Source: Zerene cesonia (Eukaryota > Arthropoda > Insecta > Lepidoptera > Pieridae). Taken from it: a stretch of 64,000 bases of DNA. The position numbers were made by a program, and so were the translations under genes. Below, in pieces: positions 25,501 through 35,496 of this stretch (positions are counted from its first letter, which is position 1; each line of letters opens with the position of its first letter). Where the stretch lies: contig NC_052127.1 of NCBI RefSeq assembly GCF_012273895.1, positions 1,116,001-1,180,000 on the forward strand, read 5' to 3'. A model generated the notes under the pieces. It worked only from the letters and a program-made list of their open reading frames with translations. It searched no databases and had not been told where the DNA came from.

Positions 25501-28500
25501 GACTGAAATGGATTTCTTCTTATCAAAAGATTTCTGTTCTCAAAACAGATTAGTATTGAAAGCGTCCATATTTCTCGTCTTTAAACACGATTCAATTATA
25601 ATAAATCTGATAAAAAATACGCTACGGGAAACCGACAATAGCGGAGGGTAATACGCGATCTAAAAACTGATTTAATAGATATTGTGATTTGCATTCATGA
25701 AACAAAAAATAAATATTTTTTATTAGAAACTTTCCAAGAAAATGTTTTATGTATAAAAAGTAAGTTGCAGTCTGGGGTTTTTGCAACATTTGTTTATAGT
25801 CAGTTATTTAGCTGGCAGCCCTAGCTCAGTAACACGAGATTGAGTGAGAGCACTCGAGTTAAAAATACCTCAGAGCCCTTAGGAAGCCTCCTGTGCGAAC
25901 TTGCATAAATAAACCTCAACACCAGTGCATACGGTGTATTTTTAATTGTTTATAATCTGGATCTTTCCTTGCGGTGAACTTGTTTGAATTATAAATAATT
26001 GAGCGAATTTTTGCTAAGACACTATTCATTGTTTCTTGTATTGTTATAACATTCTTATTTCTTGTTTCTTTGACTTTCAAGTTACTCTCATTATACAAAT
26101 GTTTGTTAGTAATTTGAGAGTATTTATTAATCGTCTAAATCGTGTTTAATTAATTCATGGGTCATAATTAAAACACTGTTTCAAACCAACCAACACAACT
26201 TTATTTATTTTAAACTAAACTCTAAAGCGCCTAATATTTGTCAGAGCTATGCCAATTTTAAATAAACCCATTGGGAAGCTTGTGAATAAAAAACAATAAG
26301 GTAACAAACACAAACAATACATGAGAATTTCTTTATTTTTTGTGATCGGTTAAAATACGTTAAAAACAACAATAAGAATTTATAATATTGTGTTTATTTT
26401 ATCTTATGTTTTTTGTAATCACGCGCGCAAAAAGAAACTTCTGAAATTACAAACGGGTACTCAATACCACAAATTATATAAAAAAAAATTAGTGTCAATG
26501 GTTTTCAATGCAGCTACGAATATACAAAGAAAAAATCTTTAGTATAATCGACCGTATTGGACCTTTATCAATAGCAACTGCGTTAGTAACCAAATAGCAA
26601 AGTAGGTATATCATGTTATGGTGTTCAGTTCACCCTGTGATAAGGACGCTATTGGAATTATACGCTACTAGCTGCGCCCCGCGGTTTCATCCGCGTAAGT
26701 CCGTATCCTGTAGGAATATCGGGATAAAAATTAGCCTATATGTTATTCCAGTTATCCAGCTATCTACTCACCAAATTTCATTGCAATCGGTTCAGAAGTT
26801 TTTGCGTGAAATAGCAACTAACATATACACATCCTTTCTAACTTTCGCATTTATAATATAAGTAGGATAGTATAGTATAGTATGATAGAAGGAAGTAAGA
26901 TAATGTCTTTTCAGATATTAATAACATCTCGAACGAACCGCTAGTGCTATACTCTATGTCTGTATGTCACAGATATCTAAGTAGATACTACTCGAGTCTA
27001 ATTGGATGTTAGACAAAATGATTTAAAAATGTCAAATAGATATTTCTCATCGCTCCTATCTTACAATATGGAAGTGAAGTATGCATGAATTGGACCAGCT
27101 CGCACCGGGGAGGTATCACACCCCTACAGAAAACCGGCGTGAAATAGTAGCATGGAACTGTTTTGTACTGTGAGTGGACAGTCGGAAGCCCTTATCCTTT
27201 TACTTACCCTTCCCAGTCCTTCTCTTTATTCCCATCATCCAACCTTTCTTTATCCCATACCTACTTACGCCGGCAATTCATTTGCAAATGCGTAAGGTCT
27301 GCAAATAGTTGTCAAACGTTGATGCGCTTAGTCATCTTAGCATCAGGTGTCCCACTAGCTCCTTTGGCGACTATAACAGAAAAAAAAGGAACGAAACAAG
27401 CAATTAATCGTTACAAATAAATACAGTATGATTCTATAACCGTGTTTTTTATTTATATAGATTCGCGATCCAATCGAATGGTGCTGAGAACATGATGCTG
27501 AGTCCGCAGACGTTGCTGTCATGTAACATCCGCCAGCAACAGGGATGCGCCGGCGGCCATATTGACGTCGCTTGGAATTTCGCGAGGGGACACGGGTAAA
27601 ATATAGCATATTTTTTATTTATTTATTAACTTACACAACAGACATTAAATCCAAACATTAATTTATTCAGACTCCGAAACAGAAGTAGCACTTTTAAGTC
27701 GTCATAACATACTTTTATCATATACTTACGGTTTGGAAAGCAGTTTCTACAATGATTGTTGACCATCATTTATGTATAGTTATATTATTTTGGCCTAGAG
27801 CGATACAATTTAAGAAACTCTTGAAAATCTTGTTATAATATACTATCGGTCCGCCTCGGATTCGCCCATGGTACATAACCTATTATAGCGTTCCTCAATA
27901 AATAGGCTATCTAACACTGAAATAATTTTTCAAATCGAACCAGTAGTTCCTGAGATACTAATCTCAAACGCACTAGCGTTCAAACAAACAAATATTGGTA
28001 TAGTTTAAAAGTAAATACCTTACCCTGCAACCCAAATACCTTACATGTATTGCTATAAATGTATTTATTTTCAAACTGTATTAAAATAATTTTCTTATTC
28101 GCTTTTATTTGTCGCCAAATAAAAGTTTTTTCTATCATTCTTTCTTAATGATGGAAATCAATCCTGATTCATTGTTTTGCCACAAAAGCATCTAAACCCT
28201 TTAATATTCACTTACCACTTCCCCCCCAGGCTAGTAGACGAGAACTGCTTCCCCTACAAAGCGGCAGTGACGCGATGCCCCTTCAAGCCCAAGGGCACGC
28301 TGATCTCGGACGGGTGCCGGCCGCGCGCGCCGCGCACCTCGCGCTACAAGGTCGGCCCGCCCGGCCGCCTGAGCAGCGAGGCGGACATCATGTACGATAT
28401 AATGGAGTCCGGCCCGGTTCAGGGTGAGTATCTTGTAGTGCCTCTGCGAACGCTGCCCGCTTTATGGGGTAAAAGAAAAGGATCAACGACTGGAAAGAAG

Positions 28501-31500
28501 AAATGGACTGGGACGGGTGAGGAAAAGGAAACGGGCCTTAAAATAAATCACAAATGTCAACAGTTGTAGATATTTGTGATTTATTTAGACGGTTAGTTTT
28601 CGGAATCTGGTCGGTGTAGGGGAAGTATATGTGATACATTTTGTTGAAGAGCGGGACACAATTTGATATAATTTTTAGCACCAGCAGGACCTGACATGAC
28701 ATAATTTTTAGCAACAGCAGGACATGACATGACATAATTTTTAGCAACAGCAGGACCTGACATGACATAATTTTTAGCAACAGCGGGAACTGACATGACA
28801 TAATTTTTAGCAACAGCAGGACCTGACATGACATAATTTTTAGCAACAGCAGGACCTGACATGACATAATTTTTAGCAACAGCAGGACCTGACATGACAT
28901 AATTTTTAGTAAAAGCGGGACTTAACGTCACACAATTTTAGCGGGATAACGTATTTTAATTGAATGAGTCTCGCTCTTTCTTACTCATTCTTCGAAACAC
29001 ACATGATTGAACTTGAACAGTGGCAACAATCATAGAACGAGCGACAAATGCACACATAGGTTTCTCTATATTGGTACACTATATGCAAAATTATCACGAA
29101 GAAATATCAGGAGAAGACTGTAGATGAAAACTATTCCAAACTCTGAAGTTTTCATTACTTTCGACAGTCCACAGTAAACAACGAAAATGAGAAAGTCATG
29201 AAGCGAGTATTTTATCGCGGCCTTGTCCAATATTTTTATCAAAAAGGTCCCGTTAATAGCAAATACTCGATGCTTAATCATGGTGTTCTTGAAAGATAAG
29301 AGATGTACAGCGAATGTCTGTTCAAATACGTAAATGGTTTCTACATTCGTCTGTACTGAGATAATTTTAATTATGCGAATGTGTACGAAAACATCTGCAT
29401 CTGAATATAACAATATATATGTTACTAGCTGCGCCCCGCGGTTTCACCCGCGTAATTCCGTATCCCGTTGGAATATCGGGATAAAAAGTTGCCTATATGT
29501 TATTCCAGTTGTCCAGCTGTCTACGTACCAAATTTCATTGCAATCGGTCCCTTAGTTTTTGCGTTAAAGAGCAACAAACACACACACATCCTTACAAACT
29601 TTCGCATTTATAATGTTAGTAGGATATATCTTTATTTCAGTTTAGTTATAACGTAATTTGATGAACTTTATATTCCGAGAGTTTCACAAATATTTTTAAA
29701 ATTGCTCGAGGTGGATTTACATATTTTTCTAGGGAAAGTATGCGTACGATTCAAAATTTTAATGGGTTATTGGTTGAATACAGTACAATGGGGTTGAAAA
29801 AGCTGTTCGCATAGAATAGGAAAAGCTATTTCTAGAATTAAATGATATAAAGAAATGAATAAGCAAATTATTTAATAATCTCTTTATACCAACAAAGTAA
29901 AGTACCAAAAACACCTACACAGTGCGTTATTTTAGATTCTTTGGATATAAATGACGCATAAATTAATAATACAAACGAATATTTTATAGATATTTATGTA
30001 ACCATTGTGTATTATTGACATAAAACATATACTTTTAGCTCCCACACAAACCCTTTTGAGAAGAACATGTGTTTATTTCGTATTTACTTGAGTTTTTATG
30101 TCCAGTGTCGTAAATTAATCGACGAACGCTAAATTAATGGGGGAAGTGTAGGAAGGTCATAAATGTGTTGTGAGATTAATTATTTTAAAGCTTATTTGGG
30201 ACACAGATAATAATATAATACTGTACTGGGTTTACATATTATATATGTGTACGTAATATGACTTTATACGCCTCCATTTTCATTCGCTTTCATAATTGTC
30301 TCCTATTTTACTTTGTAATCTTATTTCATGTTTAAAATTTTTCGTGATAAATACTATCCTTAGTATGTCCTTTATCGGGTCACCAACTATGTAGGTATAG
30401 CGGGATAAAAAGTTGCCTATATGTTATTCCAGTTATCCAGCTGTCTACGTGCCAAATTTCATTGCAATCGGTTCAGTAGTTTTTGCGTGAAAGAGCAACA
30501 AACACGCACACAGCCTTACAAACTTTCGCATTTATAATATTAGTAGTAGGATTTACATGCTTTAATCCAAAGCGGTGTAGTGGTTTAGGCTTGAAAAAGA
30601 GAGAAAATCAACAATCTTAAGCACGGTTCTTTCATTCAAACCCCAATAATTATATTACGACATACTATACCTACAGTATACCCATATGCTCCATATTTTT
30701 GCAATAATTTAATAAAAAATTATCATGATTTTTATTACGATAACTCGTATACGACATCCAAATACGAAGTTCGTAACAAATAACATATAATGTAGATGAA
30801 AGATTAGATTGGCGACGATAATAATTAAAACAACGCTCGGTGACTTCAATAAACGAGGAAATAATTCGAACTATTCAAAGAATCTGCACTTAATGACTCC
30901 TGTATCCTTCAAAAGATAAGATGATTAATTGATACTAAACGATTTTGTTTTTATCGCTCATCAAATAGTTTCGTATTTGCTCTTATTACTTTTTTGTGTT
31001 ATGATACTGATACACGATGTTTTATAATAACTACCTACTTATTTAAAGACATTAAAAAGTTTATAACGAATATACCATTATCATGCTGCAATCTGTATTA
31101 TGATCGACGTGTTTGATCTTCTTCTTCTTGTCTTTATTAATGACTTCACCCAATGGAGGGCCTGCGCCAGTGTCCAGTGTAAGTAGGAGAGTCAGGACTC
31201 AAATTATAGACCATCCGACTACTATTATAGTGGCATTTTAATCGGCGCGTTATATTTAAGCTTATTTCTTATTGTCTTTTAACTGTTAAAGTGACATTTC
31301 ACGCATATCTTTACCGCCTAATTTCTTGTTCTTCTTTTCTTCGTTACCTCACCAAACCTTTGTTTAAATCAAGCGTTTAAATTTAACGATTTCTAGCCTT
31401 AAATATTTATTTCCTAAAACGATGAAAATTTTATAAAAGATTTGACTATTATATGTACATACGTCTGAAAACGCATTCAATTAATGTTTATTTTAAAATC

Positions 31501-32778
31501 AAACATAATAAAAACTTATTTATTATATATACCTAATTTCACACATTCATCTTAACTCTATCCGTATATATTACCTAGAGTTACCTTACACTCGTTTTTT
31601 TTCATAAGCAAATAATTTACATCTCATTTACAGCGGTAATGACAGTATACCAAGACTTCTTCCACTACCGCGACGGTATCTACCGCCGCAGCCGGCACGG
31701 CGACAACACGCTGCAGGGGCGACACAGCGTCAGAATCGTGGGCTGGGGGGAGGAGCGCGGAGATAAATACTGGGTGAGTTAGCTTATGACGTTATTAAGC
31801 AACCAAGCAAAAGTAGGGGGGAGGTACTCCATTTAATAATTTTTAGTGTTTGTTACCTTACTATTAAACGACCCGCGGTTTCACCCGCGTAAGTCTGTAT
31901 CCCGTAGGAATATTGGGATAAAAAGTTGCCTATATATTTTTCCAGTTGTCCAGCTATCTACGTACGAAATTTCATTGCAATTCAGCAGTTTTTGCGTCAA
32001 AGAGCAACAAACACACAAACATACTTACAAACTTTCGCATTTATAATATTAGTAGGATTTTGATGATGATGATGATGATGATACTGATGATTTGATGACT
32101 CTTTTATTTGAAAGCTGCTGCCTTCCGTGTGGTCGATTTAAAATTAGAGTAATTCTGATAGTTCGAAGGCGGTTTAGTTCCTATTTATAATAAATATAAT
32201 CATAGACACATCACATATGCGACTAGTACACTGTAAAGTTTCATCAGCATCTCTTTTGTAGGTTTTGCTCTGCTAGTAACAAACGTACATTTTTTCCCCC
32301 CCATACAAACTTTTGCATCTTTTATATTAATAAGGATAGGAAAAGGTAGAAAAGAAGCCTTTTCTGTCGACCAGCGTTTTTCTTCAGTCCAAATTTTTAT
32401 GAGTCACGTCTGCCATCACCAGTCACTCTAGTATCAATATAGCAACTATTCCAAATGTAAAACCCATTGAATAATGACACCTTAAAATTTATTTAATTTG
32501 AGCATTGATTAACTGGCCTGAAAACGAGGAACCATAACAGTAAAAATCTCAATTTTCTGTCTAAATTAAAAAGTTGGTAAATTTCAAATGTTGCCATGTT
32601 TCAGAATAATTATTCTTAATTTGAATGCTTTTTCCCACAGACTGTAGCAAACAGCTGGGGCACTGAATGGGGTGAGAACGGCTTCTTCCGTATCGCTCGC
32701 GGCAACAACGAGTCCGGCATCGAGTCCTTCGTAGTGACCGTCCTCAGTGACGTCACCGAGGCGAACCAGAAGAAATAA
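1545..32778 (+). CDS. Swim: Swim/TINAG-like secreted inactive cathepsin B-like protein
   Basis: Eight exons join in frame: 1545-1701, 2763-2943, 19472-19650, 24434-24614, 27461-27595, 28230-28423, 31634-31773 and 32641-32778 (TAA), giving 434 aa, close to the length I recall for fly Swim. Seen: a signal peptide at residues 1-19; a somatomedin-B-type Cys cluster at 31-79 (CC, CYC and DDCC motifs); a VWC-like Cys-rich segment at about 86-134; a propeptide-like linker at 141-172; and a papain-like C1A domain from about 190 to 430. His373 and Asn393 (NSWG) of the catalytic triad are kept, but the position of the nucleophile Cys is Asp221 (QGWCGSDWA), so peptidase activity is not expected. NxS/T sites are at Asn63 and Asn155. 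Known: fly Swim is reported to bind Wingless and help it spread, and vertebrate TINAG proteins are basement-membrane parts with Ser at this site. Start: ATG 1545 is the first ATG before the hydrophobic leader. Intron 2 is unusually long (16.5 kb). Confidence 0.93.
1843..2042 (-). mobile_element. Non-autonomous Helitron, family A (intron 1)
   Basis: On the - strand it starts with TC and ends CTAG|T after a GCGGGTGAAACCGCGG hairpin, inserted between A and T. It is a full-length 200-bp copy, and the same sequence recurs about ten times in the window. The open frame seen across it on the + strand repeats with every copy and is not a gene. Confidence 0.85.
2408..2577 (+). mobile_element. tRNA-derived SINE, family G, nested copy
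   Basis: It shares with the copies at 6312, 23142 and 44738 the tRNA-like head (a degraded GGGTTCGAATCCC box B), the TTTCTATTCTTTCAAAA block and the tail ending near GCTATAAAACTAA. The copy has decayed. Confidence 0.65.
2614..2660. repeat. Perfect 20-bp inverted repeat, 7-nt loop
   Basis: The arms at 2614-2633 and 2641-2660 are exact reverse complements (ATTTGGAGAGGCGTAAGGTC), with loop TGCAATC. It lies inside the family E element, about 100 bp before exon 2. Other E copies have a similar but weaker hairpin around the GCAGAGGC block. Confidence 0.95.
3945..4121 (-). mobile_element. Helitron family B, tandem copy 1
   Basis: The - strand end is CAGCTAGT. The internal block GCCTTACTCTTATCATTTAG is shared with the next copy and with 46519 and 47305. 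It abuts copy 2 directly. Confidence 0.75.
4123..4301 (-). mobile_element. Helitron family B, tandem copy 2
   Basis: It is a head-to-tail neighbour of the copy at 3945 in the same orientation, joined within about 1 bp. Tandem copies fit rolling-circle movement. Confidence 0.75.
4888..4910. promoter_or_regulatory. Two CRE-like TGACGTCA motifs, 15 bp apart
   Basis: Perfect 8-bp palindromes lie at 4888-4895 and 4903-4910. This is the consensus for CREB/ATF bZIP factors. Function is unproven; further single copies lie at 10618 and 16807 in the same intron. Confidence 0.45.
6312..6472 (+). mobile_element. tRNA-derived SINE, family G
   Basis: A tRNA-like head (GGCTAGGCATTGC, then GGGTTCGATTGCC) is followed by a pyrimidine-rich block and the GCTATAAAACTTAA tail shared with other G copies. 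Confidence 0.75.
7965..8102 (+). mobile_element. Helitron family C
   Basis: It has the GTTTGTTTGAACGCGCTAAT block and ends CGGGCGAAGCCGGGGCGG then CTAG|T, the family 3' hairpin and terminus. The 5' end is blurred. Confidence 0.75.
8260..8925. promoter_or_regulatory. Three TATCGATA (DRE-like) motifs
   Basis: Perfect copies lie at 8260, 8848 and 8918. The last is followed by TATATATGCGGCGCG and a TCAGT initiator-like string. TATCGATA is the DREF site in flies, and overlapping CGATA is a BEAF-32 site. Use here is inference. Confidence 0.35.
8523..8684 (-). mobile_element. Helitron family A, internally deleted
   Basis: The family A hairpin end (CTAGCTGCGCCCCGCGG on +) is intact. The middle is shortened and the 5' end is altered to a TTAGCAGGA form. 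Confidence 0.8.
9395..9565 (+). mobile_element. Retroelement fragment, family E 5' part
   Basis: The CGAGCACGCTTTAGCACGAA string matches, in reverse complement, the outer end of the family E copy at 49468-49790. GC content is well above the flanks. Boundaries are approximate. Confidence 0.5.
11745..11880. mobile_element. SINE-like fragment
   Basis: It contains CTCGCCTGATGGTAAGCTGA with an internal short duplication, typical of a degraded lepidopteran interspersed repeat. There is one copy in the window, so the class is uncertain. Confidence 0.45.
11968..12184 (-). mobile_element. Helitron, separate family, full length
   Basis: On the - strand it starts TCTATATATATAAAAG and ends with the hairpin CGGGTAAAGCCGCGGGCG followed by CTAG|T. 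The body differs from families A-D. Confidence 0.75.
12231..12258. promoter_or_regulatory. Two TATCGATA motifs, 20 bp apart
   Basis: Copies lie at 12231-12238 and 12251-12258, followed about 35 bp later by TATATATGGCGCCATG. The layout resembles that at 8918, which suggests shared ancestry or a shared promoter-like element. Confidence 0.35.
12482..12804 (-). mobile_element. Two Helitron fragments
   Basis: A family D-like end (CTAGCCGCTCGTCCCGG) begins at 12482. A second element at about 12618-12804 has, on the - strand, the TCACTACATAGTATAATAAA start shared with 16271. Confidence 0.6.
13108..13226 (+). mobile_element. Interspersed repeat L, + copy
   Basis: The GGGGAAATCATGCATAGATA block and CACGGCCCCCGGGG are shared in reverse orientation with 23645-23847. 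The overlapping 125-codon open frame is repeat-derived. Class unknown, perhaps a LINE 3' end. Confidence 0.55.
13827..13880. repeat. ACTAT/TATAC simple repeat
   Basis: It is an imperfect run of ATACT-type units, purely low complexity. Confidence 0.8.
14120..15119. other. Assembly gap, 1000 N
   Basis: Exactly 1000 unknown bases within Swim intron 2, so the length is a placeholder. The open frames that appear to cross it are artefacts. Confidence 0.99.
15754..15963 (-). mobile_element. Helitron family D
   Basis: On the - strand it starts TCACACTAATATTATAAA and ends with a CCGGGCAGAGCCGGG hairpin. It shares its body (GGGATAAAAAGTATCCTATC) with 52673 (+ strand) and 56825. A family C tail fragment lies just upstream, at about 15365-15482. 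Confidence 0.8.
16271..16458 (+). mobile_element. Helitron, same family as 12618
   Basis: It starts TCACTACATAGTATGAAG, the TC 5' end seen reversed at 12804. The body ATGGATTTTGATGGGGTTTT also occurs near 51000. The 3' end is unclear. Confidence 0.6.
16469..16661 (+). mobile_element. Helitron family A, + orientation
   Basis: It starts TCCTACTAATATTATAAATG and ends with GGGTGAAACCGCAACTAG|T. The hairpin is slightly shortened. It is the only copy in this orientation among the ten. Confidence 0.85.
17083..17178 (-). mobile_element. SINE family G, rearranged fragment
   Basis: The reversed tRNA box B (GGGATTCGAACCCGCG on +) is joined to a family tail in + orientation, so this copy is recombined. 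A short (TCTG)n run follows at 17180-17210. Confidence 0.6.
17998..18105 (+). repeat. Interspersed repeat H
   Basis: The block from TTAAACGCGATTTATTCATT to ACCCGACGTTTCGAACAC is repeated in reverse at 58783-58885, and its first part again at 50285-50315. It has no coding content and its class is unknown. Confidence 0.7.
18357..18500 (-). mobile_element. Helitron family A, truncated
   Basis: The hairpin end is present but mutated (CGACGTTTCACCCGCG). The element stops at the GTGAAAGAG block. Confidence 0.75.
19194..19417 (+). mobile_element. tRNA-derived SINE with 14-bp target-site duplication
   Basis: The body at 19208-19403 has a tRNA-like head (box A TACAGTGGTTAACG, box B GGTTCAATTCCCGG). 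Direct flanks TTTTGTGTCTTGTT at 19194-19207 and 19404-19417 are identical. The same SINE recurs at 54004-54205. It lies just before Swim exon 3. Confidence 0.9.
19548..19824 (+). repeat. 138-bp tandem duplication of Swim exon 3 3' half
   Basis: Copy 1 (about 19548-19686) holds the end of exon 3 and its donor. Copy 2 (about 19687-19824) repeats it: GGCATGAGCTGG at 19575 and 19714, and TATCCTGGTA at 19671 and 19809. Copy 2 stays open in one frame (SYGVYQTGMSW..., against VYGVNQPGMSW...), differs in length by one codon over the 33-residue segment, and ends in a good donor, TTTG|GTATGT, of the same phase as exon 3. No phase-matched acceptor is visible, so it is not included in the gene model. Confidence 0.85.
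21212..22211. other. Assembly gap, 1000 N
   Basis: Exactly 1000 unknown bases in Swim intron 3. The left edge falls inside an interspersed repeat, which may be why assembly broke there. Confidence 0.99.
23142..23304 (+). mobile_element. tRNA-derived SINE, family G, best copy
   Basis: It has a clear head (GGCAGAGAGGCTAGGCG box A region and perfect GGGTTCGAATCCC box B), then the common tail. Its 5' end carries a near-perfect palindrome centred on CCCGGGG at 23148-23168. Confidence 0.85.
23645..23847 (-). mobile_element. Interspersed repeat L, - copy
   Basis: It is the reverse complement of the 13108 repeat and ends AAGATTTCCCCACT on +. It is longer than the first copy and probably a retroelement 3' fragment. 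Confidence 0.55.
24652..24682. repeat. (CT)n microsatellite after exon 4
   Basis: A pure CT run starts about 40 bp after the exon 4 donor. Confidence 0.95.
24935..24974. repeat. 17-bp perfect hairpin in intron 4
   Basis: The arms TATAAATTTGTACTGCA at 24935-24951 and its reverse complement at 24958-24974 are separated by 6 nt. No coding or repeat-family match was seen. Confidence 0.9.
25012..25176 (-). mobile_element. Helitron family C (intron 4)
   Basis: It contains CTTCCTCAATAAATGGGCTA and CGGACCAGTAGTTCCTAAGA and ends in the TAATATCAGTACAGA form of the TC terminus. The 3' hairpin end is eroded. Confidence 0.75.
26668..26867 (-). mobile_element. Helitron family A, full length (intron 4)
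   Basis: Both termini are intact (TCC... and CTAG|T) and the length is 200 bp. It is among the best-preserved copies. Confidence 0.85.
27095..27385 (+). mobile_element. Retroelement 3' end, family E (intron 4)
   Basis: The order of blocks is the same as in other E copies: ACCGGCGTGAAATAGTAGCA, then a pyrimidine-rich stretch, then CATCAGGTGTCCCACTAGCT. It ends about 75 bp before exon 5. Confidence 0.7.
27843..27996 (-). mobile_element. Helitron family C (intron 5)
   Basis: The GGTCCGCCTCGGATTCGCCC end and the GTTCCTCAATAAATAGGCTA body match family C. The 5' TC terminus has been lost. Confidence 0.75.
28436..28545 (-). mobile_element. Retroelement family E fragment next to the exon 6 donor
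   Basis: It starts 12 nt after the end of exon 6 with GTGCCTCTGCGAACGCTGCC and runs to GGAAACGGGCC, matching 43371 and 49468. The frame read through from the exon into it is not conserved. Confidence 0.75.
28668..28931. repeat. 33-bp minisatellite, 8 units (intron 6)
   Basis: The unit is ATAATTTTTAGCAACAGCAG followed by GACCTGACATGAC. The first and last units are more diverged than the six inner ones. Because 33 is a multiple of 3, long periodic frames appear on the - strand; they are artefacts of the repeat. Confidence 0.95.
29425..29624 (-). mobile_element. Helitron family A, full length (intron 6)
   Basis: 200 bp with intact TC and CTAG|T ends. Nearly the same as the copies at 1843 and 26668. 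Confidence 0.85.
30393..30551 (-). mobile_element. Helitron family A lacking its hairpin end (intron 6)
   Basis: It begins inside the family at GCGGGATAAAAAGTTGCC and continues to the TC end. The 3' hairpin terminus is missing. Confidence 0.8.
31870..32057 (-). mobile_element. Helitron family A, 3' end clipped (intron 7)
   Basis: It starts at CCGCGGTTTCACCCGCG with no CTAG end and has an intact TC end. It is followed at once by a (GAT)n run. Confidence 0.8.
32058..32100. repeat. (GAT)n microsatellite
   Basis: TGATGATGATG... with a few interruptions, directly next to a Helitron terminus. Confidence 0.9.
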
Positions 32779-35496
32779 CAGCGGAGCTTCCTCATCACTC
32801 CCCTGTGCGTCATCACCAAGGCCGTGAAAACGGACAGGGGACTGATACTGTTGAACAGTACGAGAAACTTCGGGTAAGATCTGGTTCACGTTGTGATATT
32901 TTAGGTTAGGTAAGTAATGCGGTGGATTCTGGCGTGGAACGTTTCCTGTGTAGCTTTTATATTGGATATTGTTAACTTTCTAAATATTAGGTTTCGAACT
33001 TGATATGTAAAACTGTTCATCACGATCTAATTAAAGTGCGAACGATAGATATAAGAACGACGATCAATGTATTTATCGAATAAATATTAATGCATTTTAA
33101 ATTTAATTGTTAGACGGTAAAATATAAAATGCAAACCAAAAATTTGTAACCACATAAGCTAGTGCCTTTTTATATTACCCATATAATATTTTATAATATC
33201 TACACCAATGCCTAGAAATAGTAGTAGTCACACTGCCTTGTCTTACTGCCCAAGTATATTTAGACTATATTATGTACGACGCCAAGAATATAAAAAAAAT
33301 CCTTATTTTCTACGAATATGTTGCGTCCACACGGTTTTATTATTGACTCTTAAAAAATACACAGCTAATGTAAATTAAACCACGTAAAAAAGTTAACAAT
33401 TTTTATAATAAACACCATACATTATGAGTGTTAGATGTGAGATTTTTTGGGTAGGTACAAGTTGACAGTTTGCACCGTGTGGTCGAAACATTTTTTTTTT
33501 CATATCCAACGCAAAAATATAAAAATTCACCTTCACAAATCTTACTAGTAATGTTAAGCGATTTTAAAAGCTACTTTATGTTAAGTTAGGTTACCGACAA
33601 ATCTGCCTATATTAAAAAAAATGTATACGTTTAGATCAAGTTACGTACGTAATTTATAATAAATTTAATACTACAGATTACGATTATTTACATTTTCCAG
33701 TAATCTCAGAAATATTTGTTACATTAAATCACTTGTAAGGAATGTTATCTATATGCAAACAGATTATCTCACTGTTAAGTATTTGCAATGTTTTGTAATT
33801 TTAAAAACATGTTTATTGCATTGTCATGTATTGCGCATCAGTTTTCATGTATTTTTCTAGCCTATATTACCTATATTACATCTAGTTTTTATACGATACC
33901 CATAGAGAATGAAGTCATCCTTCTAGAATACTAGAAGTTAAATTTCTTACACAAATATTATTCTTAACATCAGTAACAGATATACCGTTACAATATAATA
34001 TTTCGTCTGTAGAAAAACAAGCCACATCAACTTGCAAAAATAATTAGTTATTAATAGTTCTAAAAGGGTATCCTTTAAGAAAAACAAAAATTATATTAGT
34101 TACTGGCAGTAATATACCTAAATGGATGCGCAATAAAAGCTTATGTCAATGTCAAATTGACATACTTAGAAAAGTCAAAAGATGGGTAAATAAAAATAAA
34201 CACATGTAATCAAACAGTTTATATATCAACAACACTAACTGCCATCTTATATAACAATTGAGTTTAAGGCCTTCAAACAGGAAGTTCTATTGCATTCAGG
34301 GTTGCCATACAAAAATATTATAAACTAGTATGAAGCAGCCCTATTACTTCCGTTTGAAACACCTTAATTCCCAATAATAGCTAGTCTTAGTGACAATGTA
34401 TCGTAATAAATAGATATAAGTAACATTTTATCTCATTTACTTAATAACTTAGACAATAAATATTTCGTTACATTCTAAATGTAATGGAATGCACATTATT
34501 TTATCTTATCACTTATTGTTATTAAATTTAAGAAAATTTGTAATGTATTTATTTTATTACTTAGCAAATAAAATATTAGAAATACATCATGCTTTTTAAT
34601 TTTTACACATCCATAAATCATTTTGGTGAAGCAGTGTAAGATAAATTTATATGTATTTTAATATATAGCTGAAAAGTTTGTTTGATTTAATGCACACAGG
34701 AACTACTGCAAATTGGTTCAAACCGGAAATTTATTTTTGTTTGTGTGGTCCAATTTAAGAGGTATGCTATATATGTATGGTCTACTATTATCACATAAGA
34801 TGTGGGTGAATCTGCAGGGCAAAGCTAGCAATTTATAATATGTAATGATAGTGATACCCTCATAGGAGGCCTGTGTCCCAGCAGTGGGAACATATATGGG
34901 CTGATGATGATGATGATGATGAATGATAGTGATAACGAGTAATAGTTAATAGTTTTTTTAATTTACAAAACAAATTTGAATAGGGTCTTGTAATTTTAAC
35001 ATTAGTAACAGCCAAAGCTAGATGTTTGATTACACCAAAATAAATTCAACACTATTGTCATGTGTTAAAGTCGAATTTACAAGGCACCAGAACTAAACCC
35101 TTGGTGAAGACATTTTTTAAAGATTTGAGCTGTTCTTTTAGATCTCCTAAGGAAATTTACCATGGTAATGTAAATTATACAATTTATAAAATATACAAAC
35201 AAATGAACAATTTATACCATCATAAAGTAAGAAGACATTTCAAGGAAAAAGAAGCTAATTTTTTAAACATATTTAGACACTAATATTACTCATCGAATTC
35301 AAGAGGGTCTTTTCGATGTTAAAACATATACATAATTTAGAAAATTCATATGAAAAAAAAAATATAGAAAATTTTAAGCTAAGGTTATCAACCGCGTTTA
35401 TCCTGAGATTAGTGCATTCAAACAAACTGTTCAGTTTTATATTATGAGTATAGATTATTACGTCTGAAACTATACAGATTATAAGATGAACTATTG
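32779..35496. other. Swim 3' UTR and intergenic spacer
   Basis: AATAAA at 33079-33084, 300 bp after the Swim stop, is a plausible poly(A) signal. The rest is AT-rich. A SINE tail fragment (AGGAGGCCTGTGTCCCAGCA plus a GAT run) sits at 34850-34926. The 73-codon open frame at 35062-35283 shows no domain or splice context, and I do not call it. Confidence 0.6.
34850..34926 (+). mobile_element. 3' fragment of tRNA/RTE-type SINE
   Basis: It matches the last 70 bp of the SINE at 46127-46450 (CAGCAGTGGGAACAT-ATGGGC) and ends in a (GAT)n tail. Confidence 0.75.

Noticed and set aside
28538..28931. Periodic open frames (CQVLLLLKIMS, KNYVMSGPAVA) and a CRISPR-like look
   Set aside because: A tandem 33-bp minisatellite with no spacers; the host is an insect and the array lies in an intron.
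35062..35283. 73-codon + strand open frame rich in Lys and Asn
   Set aside because: AT-rich composition makes such frames common; there is no start context, splice partner or family likeness.
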